Shown here in pieces: positions 55,289 to 63,302 of a DNA stretch of 64,000 bases. The position numbers and the translations under genes are program-made. Each line of letters starts with the position of its first letter. Position 1 is the first letter of the stretch. Source of the stretch: Amycolatopsis oliviviridis (GTDB taxonomy: Bacteria > Actinomycetota > Actinomycetes > Mycobacteriales > Pseudonocardiaceae); NCBI RefSeq assembly GCF_014654365.1, contig NZ_BNAY01000006.1, forward strand, positions 365,702 through 429,701. The letters run 5' to 3'. The notes under the pieces were generated by a model that ran no database searches, was not told the DNA's origin, and saw only the letters and a program-made list of their open reading frames with translations.

Positions 55289-56476
55289 GTGGCCGATCAG
55301 AAGATCACCGGCGAGCACACCAAGATCGAGATCAACGACTACAACCCGGACACCATCCGCACGGACAAGATGCTGACGTCGCTGCCCGGGCCGATCGGCA
55401 CCGGCTTCAGCACCTTCGACACGGTCAAGAAGGCGACCGCCGACGGGTTCCAGGCGAGCGACATCGGGACCATCGCGGCCAGCGGCGCGGGGTTCGTCAG
55501 CTCGTGCATGGGCGTGGCGGACATCGCCAGCGACCCGATCGGCTGGCTGGTGGGCCAGGGACTCAGCTTCCTGATGAACGTGTGCCAGCCGATCCAGGAC
55601 GCCATCCACGTGGTGAGCGGGGACGGCCCGGCGCTGTCGAACGCGGCGGGCAACTTCAACAACATCGGCGTCTATCTGCAGAACTACAGCAAGAAGTTCG
55701 TCGAGGACGCGAAGTCGTCGCTGTCCCAGTGGTCCGGTGACGCGGCGAACGCGGCGGGCGACAAGCTGGCGAAGTTCGGGCAGGGCATCGACGGCATCGC
55801 CGCGCAGGCCGGGGACATCGCCCAGCTGCTGCAGATCTCCAGCATGGTGATGACGGTGATCGAGGAGTTCATCAAGGCGATCCTCACCGAGTTCATCACC
55901 TGGCTGATCATGATCTGGATCCCGGCGCTGGCCGCGGCCGTCCCGACCTGTGGCGGCTCGACGGCGACGGCCGGTGGGCTGACGGCCACCCGCGCGGTCT
56001 CCACGACGTCGAAGGTGCAGAAGTTCCTGAACAAGCTCCGCCAGCTGCTCGACAAGATCAAGCAGTTCCTGGGCAAGCTCAAGGAGTTCTTCGGCAAGTG
56101 GAAGGGCAACTACAAGGAGCTGATGGCCCACAACAAGGCCACCGGGCAGCTGGCGGCCGGACCGGGCGCGTCCGCGTGGGGCAAGTTCGCCTCGAAGGAC
56201 GGCGCCATGGGCGGCAGGCTCGCGGACGGTTTCGGCGAGCGGATGACGTCGGCCACGAAGAAGGCCGCGCTGAACACCGTCGGGCTCGGCAAGGCCACGA
56301 ATCCGGACGGCAGCTGGAAGACACCGGAGACGGGCCGCGAAAAGAGCGAGGTCGCGGCGGGTGTCGCCGGGAAGGTCGGCACGTACAGCTCCGGCGGGAT
56401 CAAGGCGGGCCAGTACGGTTCCGTGGGTGACGACGAGCAGACGCCCGAAGAGGCTTCCGACAATCTGGACTTCTGA
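55289..56476 (+). CDS. Large T7SS substrate-like protein, cassette copy 2
   Basis: 395 residues from a GTG with GAGGGGGA. Aligns with copy 1 through DPIGWLVGQGLSFLMNVCQP, VSGDGPALSNAAGNFNNIGV, QWSGDAANAAG (W-S-G turn) and FIKAILTEFITWLIMIWIPA. The C-terminal half diverges and ends EEASDNLDF. Retained in-order duplication argues that the three products act together. Function unknown. Confidence 0.7.
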   Translation: MADQKITGEHTKIEINDYNPDTIRTDKMLTSLPGPIGTGFSTFDTVKKATADGFQASDIGTIAASGAGFVSSCMGVADIASDPIGWLVGQGLSFLMNVCQPIQDAIHVVSGDGPALSNAAGNFNNIGVYLQNYSKKFVEDAKSSLSQWSGDAANAAGDKLAKFGQGIDGIAAQAGDIAQLLQISSMVMTVIEEFIKAILTEFITWLIMIWIPALAAAVPTCGGSTATAGGLTATRAVSTTSKVQKFLNKLRQLLDKIKQFLGKLKEFFGKWKGNYKELMAHNKATGQLAAGPGASAWGKFASKDGAMGGRLADGFGERMTSATKKAALNTVGLGKATNPDGSWKTPETGREKSEVAAGVAGKVGTYSSGGIKAGQYGSVGDDEQTPEEASDNLDF

Positions 56477-56479
56477 GCC

Positions 56480-57091
56480 GTGACCGAGTGGATCATCGCC
56501 ATCGTCGCGGTGGCGTTGCCGGTCGTCCTCGCCATCTGGTGGATCCTCGCCGGGGCGGCGAAGAAACGCGGCCTGGCCACGCTGGCCAAGGAACGGGGCT
56601 GGGACTTCTTCAGCGGTGCCCGGCTCGGGCACGGCGCTTCGGGCGGGCGGCACGAGCAGCCCGCCCGGGGCCGCGCACCCGCCCCGCTACGGCGAGTCGG
56701 CGAGTCGATCGACCAGGCGGTGGTGGGCACGCACCGGGGGAAGCCCTTCGGGGTCTACCGGTACCACCAGCCGGGCTCCGGGTTCCGCCAGGACGGCACC
56801 CACGAATCCGGTTCGCTGCGGACGGTCGTGCACGTCGAGGTGGGCGCGGAAATGCCGGACTGCACGCTGTTGATCAGCGGGTCCGAAGTGGACTGCTCGA
56901 ATCCCGGGTTCGTCCCGCGGCCCGAGGTCCGGGACTGGCTGACGGGGAACGCGGGCCGCTGCCGCGAGTTCCACACGTCCGGCCGGACGGTGGCGGTGGT
57001 CCCGAAGTCGTTGCCGAGCGGGAAGCAGCTTCTGCGCATCCTGGACTACCTGGCCGACGTCGCCGACCAGGCCCCGCTCGATCGCGTTTAG
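56480..57091 (+). CDS. Membrane-anchored protein, cassette copy 2
   Basis: 203 residues from a GTG 3 bases after the previous stop. The N-terminal membrane span IIAIVAVALPVVLAIWWILA is followed by a basic segment and a soluble domain of unknown family. The C-terminus (LLRILDYLADVADQAPLDRV) ends in a palindromic repeat that provides its TAG stop. Confidence 0.65.
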   Translation: MTEWIIAIVAVALPVVLAIWWILAGAAKKRGLATLAKERGWDFFSGARLGHGASGGRHEQPARGRAPAPLRRVGESIDQAVVGTHRGKPFGVYRYHQPGSGFRQDGTHESGSLRTVVHVEVGAEMPDCTLLISGSEVDCSNPGFVPRPEVRDWLTGNAGRCREFHTSGRTVAVVPKSLPSGKQLLRILDYLADVADQAPLDRV

Positions 57092-57110
57092 CGGGTTAAA
57101 CGCGATCCGG
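57078..57110. repeat. Palindromic element shared by two converging stop codons
   Basis: GATCGCGTTTAGCGGGTTAA. Its left half gives TAG (57089-57091) to the plus-strand gene; its right half gives TAA (57098-57096) to the minus-strand GNAT gene. Four bases separate the two coding regions. Confidence 0.9.
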
Positions 57111-57590
57111 GAGTTCCAGGGACTTCGCGAAGTAGTGGTGCGCGAAGGGGTCTTCGTTGAAGGGCTCGACAGTCTCGTAGCCGAGGCGCGCGTACAGGGC
57201 CCTCGCCTCGACGAGGTCGTCACGGGTGTCGAGGCGGATCAACGTCGCCCCGAGGCCGCGGGCGACGTCCTCGGCGGCGGCCACGAGCAGCGCCGCGCCG
57301 CCCTTCCCGCGCTCGGACTTCCGCAGGAAGACGCGGGTGAGTTCGGTGATGCCCGGGGTGGGGACCCGCAGCCCGGCGCAGCCGGCGAGCACCCCGTCGC
57401 GCCACGCGAGGAGGAAGGCGCCGGTCGGCGGGGCCAGGTCGCGGCTGTGGTGCTTCTCGATCGCGGCGTCGAGCTCCTCGTCGGTGACCTGGCGCTCGTA
57501 GAAGCGGGAAGCGATCTCGTCCAGGTACTCCCTCAGCAGCCGGGCGGCGTCCGGGTGATCGACGGGGGTGACTTCGAAGCTCCAGGTCAT
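57096..57590 (-). CDS. GNAT family N-acetyltransferase
   Basis: 164 residues from MTWSFEVTPVDHPDAARLLR. The acetyl-CoA motif is VFLRKSERGKGGAALLVAAA (R-G-K-G-G-A), followed by LIRLDTRDDLVEARALYARL and LGYETVEPFNEDPFAHHYF. Typical single-domain GNAT; substrate unknown. The last codons LPDRV and stop come from the palindromic repeat. Confidence 0.88.
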   Translation of the reverse strand: MTWSFEVTPVDHPDAARLLREYLDEIASRFYERQVTDEELDAAIEKHHSRDLAPPTGAFLLAWRDGVLAGCAGLRVPTPGITELTRVFLRKSERGKGGAALLVAAAEDVARGLGATLIRLDTRDDLVEARALYARLGYETVEPFNEDPFAHHYFAKSLELPDRV

Positions 57591-57630
57591 GATCCCATTC
57601 TGCCCACCCTCGCCACCCGTTTTCCCGACC

Positions 57631-57797
57631 ACCGGATCGCGTTTAGGGGGCGAAACGCAGGTCCGCCGCCCGCCCGCCGGATCGCGGTTAGCCCGCGAAA
57701 GTCGACACGAGGCCCGGGATCGCGTTTAGCCCGCTAAACGCGACGCGCGGTCAGGAGGAGGCCCCCAGATCGCGATTAGGGGGCTAAACGCAAGTCC
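57631..57797. repeat. Cluster of four palindromic element copies
   Basis: Copies at 57631-57663, 57678-57705, 57717-57745 and 57768-57797 fill the spacer between the GNAT gene and the MmpS-like gene. Two have the CGAAA variant of the CTAAA half-site. They lie downstream of the MmpS-like stop and upstream of the GNAT gene. Confidence 0.85.
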
Positions 57798-57801
57798 GGG
57801 G

Positions 57802-58293
57802 TCAGGAGGGGACGAGGCGGCCGGCGCAGGTCGCGACCTCCCCGGGGGCGGACTTCTGCGACGTGACGACGGTGCCGCCCACGGCCACCCGGCATTCGAC
57901 GGCGCCCTCGCCCTGCCCCATCACCTGGACGGTCGGCGGGCTGCCGGTGTTCTTCCACGTGAGCTCCTTGCGCCACGGCAGCGTCACCTGCAGCTCCTGG
58001 TGCACGAGCCCCAGCCCGTTCGAGTCGTAGACCACGGTCGCGGTCCCCGTCCCGGCGAGCTCGTAGGCGATCTGCCAGTCGTTCGAAACCGGCTGCGGCT
58101 GCGCCTGGCTCAGCGTCCGCGTGATCGTGCGGTCCGGCCCCCTCGACGGTGCGGCCTCGGTCGGCTCGCCGACGACGGCCACGCCCTCCGCCGCCGGTTC
58201 CTCACCGCCGTTGAGCACCACCACGCAGGTCGCGAGCGCCGCCACCACGATGCCCGCGATGGCGATGCGCCCGATCAGTTGTCTGTCGGCCAT
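57802..58293 (-). CDS. MmpS-like membrane protein
   Basis: 163 residues from the ATG at 58293 with AAAGGAGA. One N-terminal span (RIAIAGIVVAALATCVVVLN), then an extracytoplasmic beta-rich domain of MmpS type: AYELAGTGTATVVYDSNG, VTLPWRKELTWKN, ending CRVAVGGTVVTSQK. MmpS proteins assist MmpL exporters, but no MmpL gene is present in the window. Last gene of the SBP56-like operon, possibly damped by a hairpin upstream. Confidence 0.8.
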   Translation of the reverse strand: MADRQLIGRIAIAGIVVAALATCVVVLNGGEEPAAEGVAVVGEPTEAAPSRGPDRTITRTLSQAQPQPVSNDWQIAYELAGTGTATVVYDSNGLGLVHQELQVTLPWRKELTWKNTGSPPTVQVMGQGEGAVECRVAVGGTVVTSQKSAPGEVATCAGRLVPS

Positions 58294-58331
58294 CGGTTCT
58301 CCTTTCCTGAAGCACCGGAAGCACCGGAAAC

Positions 58332-58370
58332 GGCGGCGCGGCCCCGGGACCAAGCCGGTGCCGCGCCGCC
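58332..58370 (-). terminator. Stem-loop between the small secreted gene and the MmpS-like gene
   Basis: Arms GGCGGCGCGG / CCGCGCCGCC with a 19-base loop, no U tract; likely partial terminator or mRNA stabiliser. Confidence 0.45.
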
Positions 58371-58377
58371 ACGAGCA

Positions 58378-58611
58378 TCAGGACGGCAGCAACCGGCCGG
58401 GCACGCCGTTGAGGGACTGGACGAGACCGAGCACCGGGACACCGAGCGGCGCGAACGTCCAGATGTTGTTGAGGTCGCTCGTGTCGGGTTCGTCGACGAC
58501 CACGACATCGTTCGGGGCGGCTTCCGCGGCGAGCGCCGGGGCGGCCGAGCCGAGCACGACGAGACCGGCGAGCGCCGCGCCGGTGACCGCGCGGACGAGG
58601 GTCTTCTTCAT
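58378..58611 (-). CDS. Small secreted protein A
   Basis: 77 residues. Signal peptide MKKTLVRAVTG ... LGSAAPALA-A, mature about 49 residues: AAPNDVVVVDEPDTSDLNNI, then APLGVPVLGLVQSLNGVPG. It has no cysteines and an acidic then hydrophobic Gly/Pro-rich end. Family unknown. Pairs with the next small secreted protein in a five-gene operon. Confidence 0.75.
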   Translation of the reverse strand: MKKTLVRAVTGAALAGLVVLGSAAPALAAEAAPNDVVVVDEPDTSDLNNIWTFAPLGVPVLGLVQSLNGVPGRLLPS

Positions 58612-58637
58612 GGGATTCTCCCTTACTGGTAACGGTT

Positions 58638-58871
58638 TTACGAAATGGGCGTGATGATCCCGTAGATCGGGACGAGGAGGTCGGTGGGCACGGGGACGGT
58701 CGGACCGAGCAGGCTGCCGAGGTCGACGCCCGGGATCAGCCAGACCGCGGGGTTGCCGCCGCCGGTGGGCAGACCCGGCAGCGGGTCGGCCGAGGCGACG
58801 CCGCCGGCGAGTCCGGACAGCGCGCCCGCGACGGCGAGCGGCAGCAGCACACGGGCCGCGATTCGCTTCAT
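58638..58871 (-). CDS. Small secreted protein B
   Basis: 77 residues. Signal peptide MKRIAARVLLPLAVAGALSG...VASA-D, then a mature Pro/Gly/Leu-rich hydrophobic peptide (AVWLIPGVDLGSLLGPTVPV) ending IYGIITPIS. It shares the GVP/GP-rich end style of protein A but little sequence. Could be surface-active; that is speculation. Confidence 0.75.
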   Translation of the reverse strand: MKRIAARVLLPLAVAGALSGLAGGVASADPLPGLPTGGGNPAVWLIPGVDLGSLLGPTVPVPTDLLVPIYGIITPIS

Positions 58872-58917
58872 CTCTTCTCCCTTTTTCCTTACCGCTGCTG
58901 GAATCGAGCGGAATCCT

Positions 58918-60678
58918 TCACCGCAGTACCGAGCTGACCGGCACGATCGTGCCGTCGGGGATCCATTGCCCCGCGTAGTTCCGGTCGGCGATCATCCCGA
59001 CGGCGTGCGGTTCGCCCGGGTACATCGGCATGGCGTTGACCTGGGCCGCGGCGAAGATCTGGACGTCGCCGTTCATCGACCGCCACTGGTCCCCCAGCCA
59101 GTTCCGGAATCCGCCGAGCGTGGGGCTTTCGCCGCCGAAGGCGTTGCCCGCGGCGACCGCGAAACTCACCGCGACCTGCTCGCGCGGGTCGAACCTCAGC
59201 GGCACCGAGGAACTGGCGACGGAGTTGACGATCGGGCCGTTGAGCAGCCAGGGCGCCAGGTACAGGCCGTACTGGTGGGTCGGTTTGAGCCGCTGGGACT
59301 CGGCCGCGCGGGTCATCGCCGTGTAGCCGCCCGCCCAGCCGGACACCACGACCAGTGCGGTGTTCGGGCCCGCTTCGGCCTGCACGGGAAGCCCGGAGCG
59401 CGCGGCGGTCTCCCGGACGAGTTTCGCGGCCGCGACACTGCGCGGTGAGTCATCCTCGACGAGGGTGAGCGCGGAAGGCTTGCGGCCGGCGAGGAACTCC
59501 ACGAGCTTGACGAGAGAACCGCTGTCCTCACTCGAAAGCGCGTCGGCCGGGCACGACGTGAGGACTTCGCGGCGGTCGGCGATCAGACCGCCCAGTGCGG
59601 CCGAGGCGCATTCGGGTGCGTCCATGTCCGCGATGGCGAGCCCCTGCTCGTCACCCGCGTCGACCTCGATCGTCGTCTTCTCCTCGCCGCGGCCGATGAT
59701 CAGGTCGCTGCGGCCCTTCGGCAGGTCGACCTCGGCCCAGGTGCCTTCGGCTCCGGGACGCACGATGGCCTTGCCGATCAGGCCGCCTTCGATCCCGGCG
59801 GAAAGTTCGTCGCCCGCGCTCGCGGGAAAGTGGACAAGGTTCTTGCCGGGCCGCTGCGGACTCACCAGCACCGGGAACCTCTGGTCACCGATGGCAGCGT
59901 CAGCAAGGAGGGCGACGCCGGGGATCGGTGGTTCGGGTGGTTTGGGAATGGCCGCGAGTGCGCTCCAGGCGACGAAACCGACGGTCACGGCGGCCGCGCC
60001 GAGCCGGTAAGCGCGCGTGGAATCCTTGCCGGAGAAAGAGAATCCGGCGACGACGGTGGCGAGTACGGGCAGCACGGCGATCACCAGCAACGTGACGCCG
60101 AAGAGCGTGCCGTAGATCCTGCGGTCGAAACCGAGGCCGGAAGAGAACAGCTGGACCGCGCCCGCGACGACCAGAAGTCCGCCCAGGGTCAGGGAAAGCG
60201 GGCCGAGCCGGAAGTTCGTCTGGCGCCACTGCTCGGCGGGCACCCAGCCGGAAAGAACGGTGACGCCGAACCACAAAGCCGCGGCCGCGACGTAGACGGT
60301 GTCGATGGCGAACTCGACACCCGTCCGCCCGAGCGAGGTTTCGAGCACCACGAGAGCGGCGAGCGCGAGGGACGCCCAGCGACCGGCGGACGGCCAGCGG
60401 ATGAGGACGGGAATGACCAGCGCGAGCACGAGATGCACGATCAGCGCGATGACGTTGACGTCGGTCGCGAAGGCGGAAACCGCGGCGAGCGCGGCGGAAA
60501 CCCCGCCGAGGGCGGCGATGGTGAGACGCAGGCGCTTGGGCAGTTCGCCCACCAGCGGGCGAAGGATTCCCGTGCCGGCGAGGAAAGCGGTCGCCAGCAG
60601 AAGGCCGAGCCGAAGCAGGACCAGGGTGATGTCGATTCCGGCGGAACCAGAGCTCGCCGGTATGACGTGGTGATCCAT
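58918..60678 (-). CDS. Membrane protein with CopD-like N-terminal half and large outer domain
   Basis: 586 residues from the ATG at 60678 with AAAGGGG. Residues about 15-245 hold about eight membrane spans in a CopD-like layout (e.g. TVYVAAAALWFGVTVLSGWV). Residues about 260-586 form a soluble, probably extracytoplasmic domain (MDAPECASAALGGLIADRRE with Cys; VVSGWAGGYTAMTRAAESQR; YLAPWLLNGPIVNS). CopD-type proteins are linked to copper transfer; this similarity is by topology and weak pattern only. It follows the SBP56-like gene, whose relatives include copper-dependent methanethiol oxidases, so a joint metal-enzyme role is a testable guess. Confidence 0.6.
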   Translation of the reverse strand: MDHHVIPASSGSAGIDITLVLLRLGLLLATAFLAGTGILRPLVGELPKRLRLTIAALGGVSAALAAVSAFATDVNVIALIVHLVLALVIPVLIRWPSAGRWASLALAALVVLETSLGRTGVEFAIDTVYVAAAALWFGVTVLSGWVPAEQWRQTNFRLGPLSLTLGGLLVVAGAVQLFSSGLGFDRRIYGTLFGVTLLVIAVLPVLATVVAGFSFSGKDSTRAYRLGAAAVTVGFVAWSALAAIPKPPEPPIPGVALLADAAIGDQRFPVLVSPQRPGKNLVHFPASAGDELSAGIEGGLIGKAIVRPGAEGTWAEVDLPKGRSDLIIGRGEEKTTIEVDAGDEQGLAIADMDAPECASAALGGLIADRREVLTSCPADALSSEDSGSLVKLVEFLAGRKPSALTLVEDDSPRSVAAAKLVRETAARSGLPVQAEAGPNTALVVVSGWAGGYTAMTRAAESQRLKPTHQYGLYLAPWLLNGPIVNSVASSSVPLRFDPREQVAVSFAVAAGNAFGGESPTLGGFRNWLGDQWRSMNGDVQIFAAAQVNAMPMYPGEPHAVGMIADRNYAGQWIPDGTIVPVSSVLR

Positions 60679-60707
60679 GGGGCCCCTTTTCCGGAGCAGG
60701 TCGGCGG

Positions 60708-60744
60708 GGCCGTGGGCGGCGGAGTTTGCCCGCCACCCACGGCC
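60708..60744 (-). terminator. Intercistronic stem-loop after the SBP56-like gene
   Basis: Arms GGCCGTGGG / CCCACGGCC with further GC pairing inside; 18 bases after the stop. Probably reduces read-through, so the SBP56-like gene is expressed above the rest of the operon. Confidence 0.55.
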
Positions 60745-60761
60745 TTCCGCGCCGAGCAGGG

Positions 60762-62606
60762 TTACTTGAGATCCGCGTCAGCCACGACGAACAGTTCGGA
60801 GTGCGGCTTGGCGTTGCCGAAAGAGCCGTGTGGCCACGTCTTCCGGTTGAAGTTGATCCCGACCTGTCCGGTGAACTCGTCCCGGAAGTTCTGGTCGACC
60901 GCGATCTTCCCGTCCTCGCCCAGGTTCAGCAGGTTGACCTTGTGGTCACCGTCCAAACCGGACCGTGCGACGAAGTAGTTCGACACCGCGAGATGCTGCG
61001 GCTTGTCGGTTTCGCGGTAGTAGCCGTCACTGCCGAGCACGAAGTTGTCGTACGCGCCCCAGTGCGGGCCGCCGCCCGGGGTACCCGGGTTGATCGGTGC
61101 CGCGCCGACGACGGTCGGCAGGTCGCCGCCACCGCCCTGCTGGGACTTCTCCTTCGTGTCGATCCGGCCGTTGATGTTCTCGACCTTGTCGCCCGCGGCG
61201 AGCAGCTTCTGGATGTCGAGGATGTACACGCCACCGGTGGTGCCGGGGTCGTCCGGGCCGAGCGCGCCCTTGGACCGTCCGGTGATCGCGCGGTAGAGGT
61301 ACTTGTCGTCGGGACTGGTCTGGATCCAGCCACCGTTCGAGCCGCCACCGTTGGAGTCGTTGTTCGGGTGGATCGCCTTGTTCGCGGCGCCGTCGTCGAA
61401 CACCTGGATCCAGTGCGGCTCCTTGGCGGTGATGTCCGGCGTGTAGAACACCGCGCCGCCCTGCATGGTCTGGGCGAACGCGCCCTTGTGGCCGGGCAGG
61501 TTGGTCACCGTGGTCTCCATGACCGCGCGGCTCTCGGCGTGCAGCGGGTCCGCGGGATCGGCGCGCGGGCCGTCCGGCAGGTACGAGACCGCCTTGAGCT
61601 TCGGCTTGTTGCGGTCGGAGATGTCCCACGTGCGGACGGTCGGCCGCCGCAGGTACGGCGACGGCTGCTTCACCGGGTCGAGGATGATGTTGCGCGGCTC
61701 GGCGTAGTCACTGGTGACCAGGGTGTTGAGGTCCTCGCGCGCCTGGATGCCGTGCGGGTTGGCGCAGGTCGGCTTGTCCAGTTGCGGGAGGTTGTCGCAG
61801 AGCTTCTTGTTGTCGCCCTGCGGTGTGGCCGCCGGGGACTCGGAAAGGACCTGCGCGTTCTGGTCGAAGCGGACGACCTCGCCGGGGCTGCCGGCGAAAC
61901 CGTTGCCCACCACGGTGGAACCGTTGGCATAGGTGTGCGGGCCGGGCACGACCGGGCCGCCCATGTACGTGCCGTACGCGGTGCCGTCCTTGAGCACCCA
62001 GTACGCGTCGGGCACGGAACCACCGAGGGTCTGGGTCGGCAGGCTGACGCCCTTGAGTTTCAGCTGCGGCAACGCGGAGACGTCGAAGGCGTACGTCGCG
62101 GCGGCGAACAACGCGCCAGCGTAGATGGTGTCGCCCTTGTGCCACACATACTGCATATGGTGCGGCTCGTTTTCGACGAGCGGACCGACGGTGGCGGTGT
62201 TGACGACCTTGCCGTAGGTCGGCGAACCCTGCGTCGCGTCGATCACGGCGAGGAAGTCCGGACCGGGCAACGCGTTCTTGATCTTGTTGAGGCCGCCGCC
62301 GAGCGAGCCCGGCAGGTTCTTGATGTCCTTGACCAGGGTGTCGGCGATGTTCTCGTCACCGGCCCAGACCAGCAGCCACTTCTTGCGCTTGCCGTCGCCG
62401 CTCCGGGACGCCGCGACGTCCTTGGACACCAGGTGGTTCTGGACCCAGTACTCCTTGCCGTCGGCCGCCTTCTTCGCGTCCTTGACGACCTGGACGTCGG
62501 CGTAGGCACTCGTCGCGGAACCGGTATAGGTCACCGTTCCCACGGCGAGCGCCACCGCCATGGCACCTATCACCACTTTTCGCCACTTGGGCGAGTTGGA
62601 TAGCAT
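60762..62606 (-). CDS. Secreted SBP56 / methanethiol oxidase-like protein
   Basis: 614 residues. A signal sequence lies at about 1-36 (VVIGAMAVALAVGTVTYTGS ... SAYADV). The mature protein resembles selenium-binding protein 56: ENEPHHMQYVWHKGD, ANPHGIQAREDLNTLVTSDY, VRTWDISDRNKPKLKAVSYL and GPHWGAYDNFVLG. Bacterial members include MtoX methanethiol oxidases, and the His-rich motifs are candidate metal ligands. It is longer than the usual about 460 residues, with insertions such as NDSNGGGSNGGW. It leads the five-gene operon; SD GGGAGAAAGA. Family fairly sure; substrate unproven. Confidence 0.75.
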   Translation of the reverse strand: MLSNSPKWRKVVIGAMAVALAVGTVTYTGSATSAYADVQVVKDAKKAADGKEYWVQNHLVSKDVAASRSGDGKRKKWLLVWAGDENIADTLVKDIKNLPGSLGGGLNKIKNALPGPDFLAVIDATQGSPTYGKVVNTATVGPLVENEPHHMQYVWHKGDTIYAGALFAAATYAFDVSALPQLKLKGVSLPTQTLGGSVPDAYWVLKDGTAYGTYMGGPVVPGPHTYANGSTVVGNGFAGSPGEVVRFDQNAQVLSESPAATPQGDNKKLCDNLPQLDKPTCANPHGIQAREDLNTLVTSDYAEPRNIILDPVKQPSPYLRRPTVRTWDISDRNKPKLKAVSYLPDGPRADPADPLHAESRAVMETTVTNLPGHKGAFAQTMQGGAVFYTPDITAKEPHWIQVFDDGAANKAIHPNNDSNGGGSNGGWIQTSPDDKYLYRAITGRSKGALGPDDPGTTGGVYILDIQKLLAAGDKVENINGRIDTKEKSQQGGGGDLPTVVGAAPINPGTPGGGPHWGAYDNFVLGSDGYYRETDKPQHLAVSNYFVARSGLDGDHKVNLLNLGEDGKIAVDQNFRDEFTGQVGINFNRKTWPHGSFGNAKPHSELFVVADADLK

Positions 62607-63227
62607 TCTTTCTCCCTGTTTTCGCTACCGAAGCGCCAGACAATCGGCACACCTCTCCCCTGATTCGCGCAGGCGTCACCGGCGCAAGTGAAGGGGAAAG
62701 CAATCAGCCGCCGGTTCGCACAGGAAACCGTTGCGGCACAGCGGAAATCGTCAGCGCGCGAAGAGTTTGCGCATCCGTTTCGGATACGCGAATTCAGCAA
62801 TACGCGACGAGCCCGGAATAGGTCAGGAATCCATACACAGCGCGCTTGCTTGCTGCCGCAAGTCAACGTGCCGGCGCCACACCAAGGCGACTGGGGATTG
62901 CATGGGCGAAATACTCGTGTGAAGCCGCCAGAGTGTCAATCTGGTGATCAAAGAATGGGACACGCCACGGCCGGGTGAATTTCCCACGATGCGGATGCGC
63001 CATTGGGCCGAATGGGTGGCGGTTTTCCGAGCACTGGGAATTAGACCACTTGGCGGCACTACTGCAGGTCACAACGGACCAGTAACCTGCATACGGCGCC
63101 GCTGTCGACGTTATGATTTCGTTACTCAATCCTGGGAACTCTGGTGCGACCAGGTCTCCCGGAGGCGCACGCTCACTCGGCGTTCGCCGCTCCGCGGCCC
63201 TCGCCCGACCTGCGCTTCCCCGCCCCA
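62607..63227. other. Gene-poor spacer upstream of the SBP56-like operon
   Basis: About 620 bases of clearly lower GC than the surroundings. Open frames on both strands are short, lack ribosome sites and lack the genome's third-position G/C bias, so I call none. It probably holds the operon promoter, and may be remnant or acquired DNA. Confidence 0.4.
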
Positions 63228-63292
63228 GATCGCGTTTAGGGGGCGAAACGCAGGTCGGCGCCGGATCGCGATTAGGGGGCTAAACGCAGGTC
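63228..63292. repeat. Two palindromic element copies before the beta-lactamase-type gene end
   Basis: 63228-63256 (GATCGCGTTTAGGGGGCGAA) and 63261-63292 (GATCGCGATTAGGGGGCTAA) in direct orientation, both ending GCAGGTCGG. They lie just downstream of the minus-strand hydrolase gene. Confidence 0.85.
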
Positions 63293-63302
63293 GGTCGCGA
63301 GG

